A stretch of 41,871 nt of DNA from an uncultured Blautia sp. (GCA_900551715.1 URXG01000016.1:1-41871); one strand, 5' to 3'; positions 1 through 9,117 are shown, counted from the stretch's first letter. Program-made: numbers and translations. The notes: generated from the letters alone by a model not told the origin.

Positions 1-36
1 GAGCAAGAAGCCCCCACTTCAAAATCTATGATTTAA
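1..36 (+). CDS. C-terminal tail of an IS200/IS605-family TnpB (partial, cut by window edge)
   Basis: Frame 1 reads EQEAPTSKSMI and then a TAA stop. Only 11 residues are visible, so this call rests on context: the last codons run straight into a GC-rich hairpin, as happens where the reading frame of tnpB overlaps the right-end hairpin of IS200/IS605-type elements in Firmicutes. TnpB is an RNA-guided DNA nuclease. No catalytic residue is visible here. An unrelated gene tail remains possible. Confidence 0.4.
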   Translation, partial: EQEAPTSKSMI

Positions 37-54
37 GTGGTGGGAGCATGTCAC
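11..54 (+). mobile_element. Right-end hairpin of an IS200/IS605-type (tnpB) element
   Basis: CCCCCACTT at 11-19 pairs with AAGTGGTGGG at 35-44, allowing one bulge, and an inner stem AAATC/GATTT (22-26 / 30-34) closes a three-base loop. GAGCATGTCAC follows. The pattern of GAAGCCCCC, a stem and GTGGGAG near the end of a transposase frame is characteristic of subterminal hairpins of IS200/IS605 and IS1341-type elements, which also form the 3' part of the guide (omega) RNA. There is no T-run after the stem, so it is not a normal terminator. The exact element boundary cannot be fixed without the other end. Confidence 0.5.
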
Positions 55-84
55 TCCGTTTTGCTATGCTGTTTTATACAGGTA

Positions 85-2136
85 TTATTCCACAAATGCA
101 TTGTCATAAGCTGCCTGATAAAAGAATTCCTGCGAATTCAAAGGAGTGTCTTCAGCTTTATAAACAAGTGCATAATTTCCCTCATTGTCTTCCACTCTTG
201 CTTTCTGATTATCACTGAGCATGGTAATAAACATTTCTTCCAGTCTCTGAGCAATCTCCGGATCATAGATCGGAGAAGCTACTTCCACTCTTCTTACAGT
301 ATTTCTGGTCATAAAATCAGCAGAAGCAATATAAATACGCTTTCTTTCTCCGCAACCAAAAATATAGATTCTGGAGTGTTCCAAGAAACGACCTACAATA
401 CTGCGGACCCAGATATTCTCTGTATATCCTGGAACTTCCGGGATCAGACAGTTGATTCCCCGGATCACCATATCGATTTTTACTCCTGCCCTGGAAGCAT
501 CAATCAGTTTGTCAATGATCTTTTTGTCTGTAAGAGAGTTCATTTTCAGACCTATGTATGCCTCTTCCCCTTTGTGTGCATGACGCATTTCTTCTTCGAT
601 CATGCCAATTACTTTATTCTGGAGACAGTTGGGTGCTACCAGCAGGTGCTTCGTTTCTTTTACTGTTTCTCCTTTGTCCAGTGCCTGAAATACATCTGCA
701 GCTTCCAGCCCGATTTCTACTCTGGAAGTCATATAAGAAAGGTCTGTATAAAGACGACTTGTTTTTTCATTATAGTTTCCGGTACCGATCTGAGTATAAT
801 ATTCAATGCCCTGCTCTGTTTTTCGTGTGATCAGGCAGAGTTTGGAATGAACCTTATATCCATCCAGTCCATACACTACCCGACATCCGGCTTCCTCCAG
901 TCGTCTGGACCACTCAATATTGTTTTCCTCGTCAAACCGGGCTTTCAACTCGATCATAACAAACACTTCTTTTCCGTTTTCAGCAGCTTCGATCAGTGCT
1001 TCCACTACTTTGCTCTGTCTGGACAGCCGGTAAAGAGTCATTTTGATAGAAACCACTTCTTTATCATTGGCTGCCTCGTGGAGCATCCGAAGGAATGGTT
1101 TCATACTTTCAAAAGGATAGGATAAAAGTTTGTCTTTTTCTTTGATCTGCTCCAGTATGGATCTGTCCATATTGAAAGATGGTGATAACTGCGGTGTTCT
1201 TTTTTCATAAAACAGTTCCTGTCTGGTACGAAGTCTGTCCTGAAGCTGGAATACAAAAGACAGGTCCAGCGGTGCAAAACTCCGGAATACATATTCCGTA
1301 TCCAGTTCCAGATAAGAACAGAGAGTTTTTACAATAGTTTCATCAATATCTCTGGAAAGCTCCAGACGTACCGGCGCCAGTTTTTTTCTCTTTTTGATCA
1401 GTTCTACCATAAATTCTCTGTAATCCAGATCTTCATCATAAAGTGCATCTGCATCAATATCTGCATTTCTGGTAACACGCATAAGAGATTTTGACAGGAT
1501 CTTATATCCCTTAAACACTTTCGGAAGAAAATGAAGGATCAGCTCTTCCGATAACATAAATCGGTTTTTGGCAGGAAGTTCCACTAACTCCGGGAATACC
1601 TCTTTGCTGCATGGCACAATACCAAGCTTTTCTTTGCCACTTTTGGTCTGAAGAACACATACTGCATAGATTTCTTTATTTCTCAGAAACGGAAATGGCT
1701 GTCTCTTTCCTACAATGGTAGGTGACAGCAGAGACAAAATCTCTGAATCAAAATAAACTTCCAGATACGCACTTTCTTCAATGCTCAGTCTCCGGAAATT
1801 CACCATGCTGACACCAAACTCTTCCAGCTTTTCCATAAGTACTTCATATGCAGCATCTTTTCTCTGATTCAGTTTCCGGACTTTTTTCAGCACTGCCTGA
1901 ATCTGTTCTTTTGCAGTCATATTTGTTTTATTTTCACGTACTTCACTGGACAAAATCATCTGATCCACCAGGGAACCTACTCTTACCATAAAAAATTCAT
2001 CCAGATTGCTCTGATAGATTGCCTCAAAAGACAGTCTTTCCGCCAGCGGGATCTGTTCATTTTCTGCTTCTTCCAGCACTCTTTCGTTAAATTTCAGCCA
2101 GGACAGTTCCCGATTCATATATACGTTCTGTTTCAT
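85..2136 (-). CDS. ppk1: Polyphosphate kinase 1
   Basis: Catalyses reversible transfer of the ATP gamma-phosphate onto inorganic polyphosphate. At 683 residues it has the usual PPK1 length. The N-terminal helical domain begins with NRELSWLKFNERVLEEA, a PPK1 hallmark. The two phospholipase-D-like catalytic halves carry VHSKLCLIT (the histidine that becomes phosphorylated in PPK1), GTGNYNEKTSRLYTDLSY and EHSRIYIFG. The start is supported by GGAGGAATT upstream of the ATG. It stands alone on the minus strand behind its own likely promoter. A two-domain PPK2 that would use polyphosphate lies about 14 kb away. Identification is secure. Confidence 0.95.
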   Translation of the reverse strand: MKQNVYMNRELSWLKFNERVLEEAENEQIPLAERLSFEAIYQSNLDEFFMVRVGSLVDQMILSSEVRENKTNMTAKEQIQAVLKKVRKLNQRKDAAYEVLMEKLEEFGVSMVNFRRLSIEESAYLEVYFDSEILSLLSPTIVGKRQPFPFLRNKEIYAVCVLQTKSGKEKLGIVPCSKEVFPELVELPAKNRFMLSEELILHFLPKVFKGYKILSKSLMRVTRNADIDADALYDEDLDYREFMVELIKKRKKLAPVRLELSRDIDETIVKTLCSYLELDTEYVFRSFAPLDLSFVFQLQDRLRTRQELFYEKRTPQLSPSFNMDRSILEQIKEKDKLLSYPFESMKPFLRMLHEAANDKEVVSIKMTLYRLSRQSKVVEALIEAAENGKEVFVMIELKARFDEENNIEWSRRLEEAGCRVVYGLDGYKVHSKLCLITRKTEQGIEYYTQIGTGNYNEKTSRLYTDLSYMTSRVEIGLEAADVFQALDKGETVKETKHLLVAPNCLQNKVIGMIEEEMRHAHKGEEAYIGLKMNSLTDKKIIDKLIDASRAGVKIDMVIRGINCLIPEVPGYTENIWVRSIVGRFLEHSRIYIFGCGERKRIYIASADFMTRNTVRRVEVASPIYDPEIAQRLEEMFITMLSDNQKARVEDNEGNYALVYKAEDTPLNSQEFFYQAAYDNAFVE

Positions 2137-2194
2137 CTTCAGAATTCCTCCATCTAATATCTTTTCGCTTATTCCTGATAACTATAGCTTACGA

Positions 2195-2223
2195 AGATAA
2201 AATCCCCTGTTGTTTTTTGTAAA
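2195..2223 (-). promoter_or_regulatory. Probable sigma-A promoter for ppk1
   Basis: On the minus strand, TTTACA (2218-2223), a 17-base spacer and TTATCT (2195-2200) resemble -35 and -10 boxes. They sit between the terminator of the arylsulfotransferase operon and the ppk1 start. Pattern match only. Confidence 0.4.
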
Positions 2224-2230
2224 ATTTCTG

Positions 2231-2280
2231 CAAAATAAAAATATCAGCTTTCAGGTGATCCCATCTGAAAACTGATATTT
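2231..2280 (-). terminator. Intrinsic terminator of the arylsulfotransferase operon
   Basis: Read on the minus strand, a 16-base arm (2265-2280) pairs with 2239-2254 with a single wobble or mismatch position around a 10-base loop, and TTTTATTTTG follows. It lies directly after the stop at 2293. Confidence 0.85.
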
Positions 2281-2292
2281 CGAACTTTTCAT

Positions 2293-4350
2293 TTATTTGA
2301 TTTTGAAAGACTGCTGTGTATCACAGAATTCATCCTGATACATCATATAAATCTGATACTCATCAGATTCCATATTCTGAAGAGGTACAGGTATCTCCTC
2401 GGTAAATGCAAGAATATTTTTATTATTCAGATCTATATCTGAAACATCATATACATAAGTATGTTCCTGTCCCTTAAAGATAATTTGAGAGATTCTGTGG
2501 TCATAAGTTCCTACATACAGTGTCTTGCCTGTGATACGGAAAGCGACCTCTCCATCCGGAAGCGTCTGGGACGGTGATGATACAGATTTGTTTGTTTCTA
2601 CTGGCTGCCACAGCTCACCTTTGATGTAATTAGTCTCCGGTTCAAAATCTGCTGCAAGAAGATCATAATCAATCTTCATCTCTGTTGCACGGTAAAAACT
2701 GGTTTCAATCCTGTACTGGTTCAGGATTTCTCCTGTGTCATAGTCAAACTCATAGTTCATTCCATGACCTTTTACATGTCCACTCATTCCGAAGATATGA
2801 TTGCTCTCCTCATCATAGATCGTGTTGGATGTGATCTTTGAGAAGGCTACCGGAAGGTTCTTGATCTGACGGACTGTTCCTGCTTTTTCATCAACAGAAT
2901 AGACAATCACATAGGAATTTCCGGTTCTCTCATAGTAATCAATCTGCTTTCTGCGAACATATCCGTAATGATTATCGAAAATACTGATCTCTACTGTATC
3001 GCTATTGCCATCCAGATCCGCACTTAACTGATATGCACTGTGTTGCTGAATATGATAAGTAAAATCTCCATCCTGCTTCAGAACGTATTTTTCATATTCG
3101 GTTCCTTCCCAGAATCTGGGATCACAGAGGATCCATTTAATCTCATGAGTGGTCCAGTTAACTTTTATTACAGAATCCAGATTACGAGGACTGATGATAA
3201 TGGTATCCTCTTCCGGCTGATAGGAAACTGTATTCACATGTGCCCAGTCACCCTGATCGGTATATTTGCATTTGAGAAGTTCATCCATATCCAACTGGTT
3301 TACTACTTCACCGGTATTACGGTCAATTTCCTGGATACGGTCTTCTTCATAGTAATACAGGGAACTGGTAAGGACCAGAAGGTTACCACCTGGCTCTTTC
3401 TCTATTACTTCATGATGGGTACCACCTGCAACATAATACAGATTCCATGCGCGTCCCAGATAATCAAATTCATAAAGATTTGTAGTCTGTGGTTTACCCA
3501 GACTTGGAACATATCCGCCTGTATCCTGAACCAGAAAATGTGTATTAGAAAGATTATAAAGACCGTAATTATCTGCTTCCCGGCTCATGTACCATCTCAC
3601 ATCACCCATACAGTCGTAGGCCAGTGGATATTTGGTATCCTGTCCATAGACCATGGTCAACCCATAGGCAGATTCTCCTGAAGTTTCTACAGGAGTAACT
3701 ACATCCTGCATAGTCTCCGGAAGTGTGTCTGTAGTTATGGTAATCTCCTGACTGTCTGTCACTTTTTCGGAATCATCCAGAAGTTCCAGAACTACCCTAT
3801 TATCCATTCCGGGATAAAGTCCGATAACTGGAACTTTATGTGAAGTGGTTTTCTCCAGTTCTCCAGAAATATCGGCTGCTTCTGTTTTGCCTTTAACAGT
3901 TACTCTTACTGCACATTCCTCATCTGTATCAAAGAGCACCACTGCTGTCAGAGGGGAAATCTGATAAGGGTTGCTGATCACCATAGGCTCTTCCCAGGTG
4001 TACCCCTGCTCCTGTTCACTCTGAAGCTGTTGATCGATCTCAGCGGTTGATTCCACCAGAGTAGGTTCTTTGGAAATAGCTGTCTCGATATCATCAGAAG
4101 CACTGTCGTTCTCCTGGATCTTTGCATTGTCCTCTCTGTCCATAGTTACTTTCAGTTCCTGCTTGTAATAACCATAATGATCTTTTTTCAGATTCACAAG
4201 AACCTCATAATTACTTTCCTGTCCGGTCAGTTTCATAAATGTGTTGTAAATTCCGATTCTTTTTTTCCAGCAAAGGCTCAGAAATAACACTGCCACTACA
4301 AAAAAGACTACAAAGAACAGTAATTTTTTAATTCCTTTCTGTTTGCTCAT
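2293..4350 (-). CDS. Membrane-anchored arylsulfotransferase (ASST) family protein
   Basis: ASST enzymes move a sulfuryl group from a phenolic sulfate donor to a phenol acceptor through a sulfo-histidine intermediate. The protein has 685 residues: an uncleaved-looking transmembrane anchor at about residues 8-28, an acidic linker, an ASST N-terminal beta domain at about 120-210 (SNPYQISPLTAVVLF), then a propeller-type ASST domain. Candidate catalytic residues in family order are H312/H313 (GGTHHEV), H371 (DWAHVN), R389 (ISPRN) and H437 (QQHSAY). The start is backed by an AGGAG box. It follows a second ASST-like gene by 32 bases and ends the operon. No DsbL/DsbI-like partner is nearby, unlike in enterobacteria. 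Substrate is unknown and activity is inferred from the conserved histidines. Confidence 0.82.
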   Translation of the reverse strand: MSKQKGIKKLLFFVVFFVVAVLFLSLCWKKRIGIYNTFMKLTGQESNYEVLVNLKKDHYGYYKQELKVTMDREDNAKIQENDSASDDIETAISKEPTLVESTAEIDQQLQSEQEQGYTWEEPMVISNPYQISPLTAVVLFDTDEECAVRVTVKGKTEAADISGELEKTTSHKVPVIGLYPGMDNRVVLELLDDSEKVTDSQEITITTDTLPETMQDVVTPVETSGESAYGLTMVYGQDTKYPLAYDCMGDVRWYMSREADNYGLYNLSNTHFLVQDTGGYVPSLGKPQTTNLYEFDYLGRAWNLYYVAGGTHHEVIEKEPGGNLLVLTSSLYYYEEDRIQEIDRNTGEVVNQLDMDELLKCKYTDQGDWAHVNTVSYQPEEDTIIISPRNLDSVIKVNWTTHEIKWILCDPRFWEGTEYEKYVLKQDGDFTYHIQQHSAYQLSADLDGNSDTVEISIFDNHYGYVRRKQIDYYERTGNSYVIVYSVDEKAGTVRQIKNLPVAFSKITSNTIYDEESNHIFGMSGHVKGHGMNYEFDYDTGEILNQYRIETSFYRATEMKIDYDLLAADFEPETNYIKGELWQPVETNKSVSSPSQTLPDGEVAFRITGKTLYVGTYDHRISQIIFKGQEHTYVYDVSDIDLNNKNILAFTEEIPVPLQNMESDEYQIYMMYQDEFCDTQQSFKIK

Positions 4351-4382
4351 TTCAAAACTCCTGCCAACTTATTTCCTTTCTC

Positions 4383-6392
4383 TTACAGAGAAAGCTGAGA
4401 TCCTGCTGCATAAACTTTTCCGTCAACTGCAATATAAATATCCCATGTTTTTCCTTTCAGACCATCTACAGATGTCCAACCCTTTGCACTGACACTGGAT
4501 CCATTGTCTCCGGCTGTTGCAGACTGTGTAAGAGCATAAGATCTCTGTTCGTCTCCGTTTACAAGAATCAAACTTCCATCTTTCAGTTCTTCTGCTGATG
4601 CTTCTGTATTGTAAGTACCCTGCACAGAAAGCTTCAGGTCATCCAGAGTGATGTTCCATCCATCGGGCAGAGCTTCTGCTGAAGAAATATCCGTTTTTGC
4701 TGTAGCATAGGAAGTTTCTCCAAGGCCTCCCAGAACTTCCGGTTCTGTATCAAAATCTATGGAAGCTCCGTTTCCATACATATTCAGTCTGAAAGAACGA
4801 TATGTAAGTGCTGATGCTGTATCACTTTCTACAGTAATCTCATATGTCAGGTTACCATTGTCCACCTGGTCAATATGAGTCATTTTGGTAAGGCCTTCTT
4901 TGAACATATCAGATGGATAAAAATCGCTTCTGTTTTCTTCATCACTGTGGAGATGTGAACCTGCTGTAATGAAGAGATGATCTTTGGTTCCGTCCAGAGA
5001 ATCCACACCGGAGATCCAGTCTGAATACCAGTCAGAACCTCTTTCCTTACCATATTCATAAACCTGAGTAGCTGTCATGGCATCTGTATCAATATGATAG
5101 ATCACAGCCCTTGAATATACATCATCTCCTGTTACTCGATCATCGTTGTTGATTCTTTTGACTTTGGCTGTACCATTGTCAAAAAGCATAATATCTCCAT
5201 TATCCAGCATGGTTACATTATGCTGTGCATAGAACCATTCAGAGTCTTCTCCTTCCAGAGTAAAGAAAAGATCGCTGTCTGTATTTTCCCATCCTGTAGG
5301 ATCACCAAGGATCCAGGCAATATTCTTGTTGGATTTCTTTACTGCAACAATGGCATCTTTATGTCTGGCAGAAAGAAGGATAAGATCGTTTGCCTCATCG
5401 TACCAGAGACCATTATTATGGAACCAGTCTTCCTCATCACTTCCGTCACTTTCCATGGAAGCCGACTGACCGTCCTCAACATCCAGAATATCTTTCATAT
5501 CCAGTTCCCATACTACCTCGCCTGTAGCACGGTCAATTTCTACTACATAATCTTCTACAGAACTCAGGTCCGGACTGTCCGAAGCTACCAGAAGATTACC
5601 ATTGGGAAGTTCCCTGAAATCATGATGCTGACCGCCAGGTACTGCATATTCTCGATAGATTCTGCCATTAAGATCTACCTCAATGAGGCCTTCCTTATAA
5701 TAACTGGTCTTCAGCACATAGGATGCAGGCATCATCAGATGACCATTTTCCAGCTGATGAACACCCAGAACACCACCTATCGTGGTATAAAAACGAATGT
5801 CTCCTGCTGCATCTACCCCATAAACAGAACCCATGGCAGAACAGAGGAAAGTAAGATTGGAATAATCATAACTGTTCGGATCTGATACTTCTGTTTTGAT
5901 CTCGCCGTAATCAGCCTGAACTGCTTCTGTTGTCACTTCATAGGAAGCACTTTCACCACTGTCCAGTGTGAACTCAACGGTTGTGGTATCCCCATTATAA
6001 AGTCCATAAATCGGGACAATATGATCTTTGGCTGCATCAAACGTACCTGTGATATCATTTTCTGATGATTTGCCCTTAACAGTCACAGTTCCACCAACTT
6101 CTTCCTCGGTGGAAAAAACTGCTACAGCTGTCAGAGGAGAAGTACCATAAGGATCTATTACGATCAGTGCTTCCTCCAAAGAGTAACCATTCTTTGCTTC
6201 TGCCAGAAGTGCCTGGTCTGTTTCTTTCTGAGATGCAAAAATATCTGTTTTTTCAAGAACTGTAGATGTATCTTCTTTATCTGCAGTTTCTTTCTGAGCT
6301 TCTGCTCTTACCACCTGCGGCAATGCAGCTGTTCCTGAAATCACGCTGGAAGCCAGCATTGCAGCTATACACAAATATACCTGTTTTTTCAT
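4383..6392 (-). CDS. Secreted arylsulfotransferase (ASST) family protein
   Basis: Paralogue of the downstream protein, 669 residues, but exported with a signal peptide (MKKQVYLCIAAMLASSV, probable cleavage near VRAEA at about 30) instead of an anchor. The ASST N-terminal domain spans about 70-160 (DPYGTSPLTAVAVF). The catalytic-domain candidates are H256/H257 (GGQHHDF), H325 (DWFHNN), R343 (LSARH) and H391 (AQHNV). A C-terminal beta domain of about 120 residues follows. The mature chain has only one cysteine (near 184), so it cannot form the intramolecular disulfide that Escherichia coli ASST uses. It is preceded by AGGAGAAAACA at the start and by the lipoprotein gene 30 bases upstream. It probably acts on phenolic sulfates outside the membrane. 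The natural substrate is unknown. Confidence 0.82.
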   Translation of the reverse strand: MKKQVYLCIAAMLASSVISGTAALPQVVRAEAQKETADKEDTSTVLEKTDIFASQKETDQALLAEAKNGYSLEEALIVIDPYGTSPLTAVAVFSTEEEVGGTVTVKGKSSENDITGTFDAAKDHIVPIYGLYNGDTTTVEFTLDSGESASYEVTTEAVQADYGEIKTEVSDPNSYDYSNLTFLCSAMGSVYGVDAAGDIRFYTTIGGVLGVHQLENGHLMMPASYVLKTSYYKEGLIEVDLNGRIYREYAVPGGQHHDFRELPNGNLLVASDSPDLSSVEDYVVEIDRATGEVVWELDMKDILDVEDGQSASMESDGSDEEDWFHNNGLWYDEANDLILLSARHKDAIVAVKKSNKNIAWILGDPTGWENTDSDLFFTLEGEDSEWFYAQHNVTMLDNGDIMLFDNGTAKVKRINNDDRVTGDDVYSRAVIYHIDTDAMTATQVYEYGKERGSDWYSDWISGVDSLDGTKDHLFITAGSHLHSDEENRSDFYPSDMFKEGLTKMTHIDQVDNGNLTYEITVESDTASALTYRSFRLNMYGNGASIDFDTEPEVLGGLGETSYATAKTDISSAEALPDGWNITLDDLKLSVQGTYNTEASAEELKDGSLILVNGDEQRSYALTQSATAGDNGSSVSAKGWTSVDGLKGKTWDIYIAVDGKVYAAGSQLSL

Positions 6393-6422
6393 TGTTTTCT
6401 CCTGCTTCAGAGTTTATATATC

Positions 6423-7109
6423 TTAAAGTGTGCAATGATATTCTTCAGCCTCAAAGCTGTAACTTAACTCCAGTCCTTCTGCACCATCATTGACTTCAAA
6501 AGCGATCCATCCATCATTGCTTCCAAAATTCAGAGCATTACCAGGCATACGTTTCATTCCCAGGTCTGTAAGGAATTCATCAGACATTCTTTCGTATTCA
6601 TTGCCTTCGCTGTCTGTAACTTTCATGTTTGCCCAGTCAATACTCTCTTTGCTTCCATCTTTTTCAATATTCATTTTGATAAGGCAGAATGTCTTGCCCT
6701 CATCTGCAGTCTTCTGGTAGTCACTGGTCTCCACACCTGTATAACCCAGACTTACACTGACATTTTCCAAAGAATCATTCACCTCTACATCTTCTACTGT
6801 AAGATTCCATCCTGCTACAGAGGCTGTTTCAGAATCAAAAGTACTGGAAGAAGTGCCCTCAGTTTCTTTTTCAGATGTTTCCTCTGTAGTATCTTCTGTA
6901 GCTGTCTCTTCTCCATCAGAAACATCTGCGGTATCTTCTTCTGTAGTATCTTCTGCTGCTTCTTCTGTATCCTCTGCGGATTCTTCTGTCGTTGTTTCAT
7001 CAGCTTCTGATACAGTTTCGGTGTCGGCTGCCTTATCTGAGCCACAGCCACTTACAGTTCCCAGAGCCAGTACCATTCCCATTAGCCACACAAATTTCTT
7101 ATTTTTCAT
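6423..7109 (-). CDS. Lipoprotein with DUF4352-like C-terminal domain
   Basis: 228 residues. The N-terminus is a lipoprotein signal with lipobox TVSGC, so Cys22 is the likely lipidated residue. Next comes a low-complexity Glu/Thr/Asp-rich linker (about 28-92), probably a flexible spacer through the cell wall. A compact beta domain of about 130 residues follows (WNLTVEDVEVNDSLENVSV to the C-terminus), resembling DUF4352/DUF5067-type immunoglobulin-like domains of Firmicute lipoproteins. The start overlaps the end of the sensor kinase gene by 11 bases, so the two are translationally linked. It could tether or present ligand to the secreted ASST proteins or the sensor. That role is inferred from position only. 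Confidence 0.75.
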   Translation of the reverse strand: MKNKKFVWLMGMVLALGTVSGCGSDKAADTETVSEADETTTEESAEDTEEAAEDTTEEDTADVSDGEETATEDTTEETSEKETEGTSSSTFDSETASVAGWNLTVEDVEVNDSLENVSVSLGYTGVETSDYQKTADEGKTFCLIKMNIEKDGSKESIDWANMKVTDSEGNEYERMSDEFLTDLGMKRMPGNALNFGSNDGWIAFEVNDGAEGLELSYSFEAEEYHCTL

Positions 7110-8397
7110 TTTTCTCTTCTCCTTTTCTATATGCAGGAAGTTCCATCCAGAACAAAACGCCTTCTGAAAGGTTGTTTACCCCGCAGCTCCCTTTATGTTT
7201 CTCTATGATTTTCTTTACTACAAAAAGCCCAATTCCTATATTTCTGAGTTCTGAATCTGAATTTTTGTCCTGTTTCTTTCTGGAAAAAGTATAAAAACTG
7301 TTCCATATAAGATCCAGCTGATCTGTTTCTATGAGATTTCCGTCATTATAAACTTCTATCCTGACTTTCTTTTTTTCTTTCATAACACAGACCCGGATCT
7401 TCTGTCCCTGTGTTGTATGCTGAAAAGCGTTCATCAGATAATTATTGACAGCCCGTTCCAGATACATCTGATTTCCCAGAGTAAGACAATCCGGTTCGAT
7501 CTTTTTCTCCAGTTTTATACTGTTTTTCTGAAAAACAGCATCATATTTCATTAACAGATACTCCATCATTTCAGAAAGATTTACAATTCCGGTCTGCATT
7601 TTATCCAACTGATTATCTAACATGGAAAAGTCCAGAAGTTCTCCCACCATTGTTGACATTTTGTCCAGTTCTTCATGTATAGAAGAAAAATAATAATCTC
7701 TGTCGATCTTGTCACCCATATATTCCAGCATTTCCACCTGACTGGACACAACTGCCAGGGGAGTCTTTAATTCATGAGAAATATTGGCAATAAACTCTCT
7801 CTGACTTTCCAGCAACTGGTAATCTATCTGTTTCGATTCTTTCTGATTTTTCTTTTTTTTCCTGTTTAAAAGGAAACCTGCTCCTCCCAGCATGATCAGT
7901 GTAACTGCCAGCATATAATTTACTGTCATGCGGATAATTTCCTGACCTGACTGAATTTCTTTACGAATATACACATAAAAATTCTGATTATTCTGAAGCA
8001 TCTTTCCTCGTATTGTCAACATGTTTCTTAAACGATATCCTCTCCAGTCTACTTTCCCATATTCCGAGAATTCATTTATTCTGTCTTCAATTTTTTCTTT
8101 TATAAAATCCGGAGAAAAAATATCTCCGGAAGAATACACAACTTTATATGTATCATCCACTATAAGGATTCTTATCTTTTCATTTCGATAACTGTCCAGA
8201 GTTTTATGATCTTCATCTTCCATATTACTGAGATTCATTTCTTTCAGTTCATCATACACTTCCATCATTGCAGAGGCTTTCTGATGAACATAAAAAGGCA
8301 GACAACCTGTTGCGTAAATCAGCACAGCCAAAAACAAACCTATGAAAATACTAAGTAAAATATCTATATGATTTTCTTTCTTATATTTATAGCTCAC
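7099..8397 (-). CDS. Two-component sensor histidine kinase
   Basis: 432 residues from a GTG start at 8397, chosen because TTGGAGAG lies at good distance; an ATG at 8430 has no ribosome site. Domains: TM1 at about 12-36, an extracellular sensor of about 120 residues, TM2 at about 157-177, HisKA with FIANISHELKTP (phospho-acceptor His208), then a HATPase domain with N-box NYLMNAFQHT and G-box IGIGLFVVKKIIEKH. It overlaps the response regulator gene by 11 bases and the lipoprotein gene by 11 bases, so the three are one transcript. The external domain is not a recognised ligand-binding fold by eye. It probably senses something linked to the ASST function. Confidence 0.9.
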   Translation of the reverse strand: MSYKYKKENHIDILLSIFIGLFLAVLIYATGCLPFYVHQKASAMMEVYDELKEMNLSNMEDEDHKTLDSYRNEKIRILIVDDTYKVVYSSGDIFSPDFIKEKIEDRINEFSEYGKVDWRGYRLRNMLTIRGKMLQNNQNFYVYIRKEIQSGQEIIRMTVNYMLAVTLIMLGGAGFLLNRKKKKNQKESKQIDYQLLESQREFIANISHELKTPLAVVSSQVEMLEYMGDKIDRDYYFSSIHEELDKMSTMVGELLDFSMLDNQLDKMQTGIVNLSEMMEYLLMKYDAVFQKNSIKLEKKIEPDCLTLGNQMYLERAVNNYLMNAFQHTTQGQKIRVCVMKEKKKVRIEVYNDGNLIETDQLDLIWNSFYTFSRKKQDKNSDSELRNIGIGLFVVKKIIEKHKGSCGVNNLSEGVLFWMELPAYRKGEEKNEK

Positions 8398-9073
8398 CTT
8401 TATTCTCTCCAAAAATATATCCAACACCATATACTGTATGAATATAATTGCATTCTTCGCCTAGTTTCCTGCGAAGCTGTTTTACCAGTGTATCAATAGT
8501 TCTTATATCTCCTGTATAATCATATTCCCAGACAGCATCCAAAATTTTATTTCTATCCAGTACAACTCCCTGATGTTCCACAAAATACAGAAGAAGATCA
8601 AATTCTTTTTTGGTTGTTTCAATAATCTTGTCTTTGACATATATTTTCTGGCTCATCCTATCAATCTGAAGATTCTCATAAACCAGAATATCTCTTCTTA
8701 TTCCTGCTCTTTTCAGGACTGCCTCAATATGGAGCTTGACAAGTGCCAGCGAAAAAGGTTTGGTTATATAATCATCTGCCCCTTTCTCAAATCCACTCAT
8801 CTGATCTGCTACTGCTGATCTGGCTGAAAGGATGATCACCGGAACTTCCGAAATCTTTCGTATCTCTTTCAGTACTGTATAACCGCTGATATCCGGCAAC
8901 ATAAGATCAAGAAGCACCAGATCGATTTCATTCTTTTTTTCTTTAAATACAGCAACTGCCTCATTTCCAGTCATGGCTTTCTCTGAAAGATAATCCTGAA
9001 ATCCCAGAAAATCTTCCAGTGTTTTTAATAACTTAGGTTCATCTTCAACAATCAAAATCTTTATTTTGTTCAT
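8387..9073 (-). CDS. OmpR/PhoB-family response regulator
   Basis: 228 residues. The receiver domain (1-118) carries the acidic pair at D11/E12, phospho-acceptor D56 in LVLLDLMLPD, the SAR switch region at 83-85 and K105 in DDYITKPF. The C-terminal winged helix ends with the recognition segment and VYGVGYIFG wing typical of OmpR/PhoB. It is first in the minus-strand operon with the sensor kinase, lipoprotein and two ASST genes. Three AT-rich direct repeats upstream may be its own binding site. Confidence 0.92.
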   Translation of the reverse strand: MNKIKILIVEDEPKLLKTLEDFLGFQDYLSEKAMTGNEAVAVFKEKKNEIDLVLLDLMLPDISGYTVLKEIRKISEVPVIILSARSAVADQMSGFEKGADDYITKPFSLALVKLHIEAVLKRAGIRRDILVYENLQIDRMSQKIYVKDKIIETTKKEFDLLLYFVEHQGVVLDRNKILDAVWEYDYTGDIRTIDTLVKQLRRKLGEECNYIHTVYGVGYIFGENKGEL

Positions 9074-9117
9074 ATTCTGGATTCCTTTTACACTATATCC
9101 GTTTTATTCTATCATTG

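Noticed and set aside
11..44. Hairpin considered as a CRISPR repeat or plain terminator
   Set aside because: Single copy with no spacers, and no T-run after the stem.
37..1125. Long plus-strand frame opposite ppk1, rich in Cys, Phe, His and Ser
   Set aside because: It is the antisense of conserved ppk1 codons, has no ribosome site and no recognisable domain; the composition is typical of antisense reading.
6815..7167. Low-complexity frames (KQQKILQKK and SSVVSSVAVSS types) overlapping the lipoprotein gene
   Set aside because: They arise from the repetitive acidic linker codons read in other frames.
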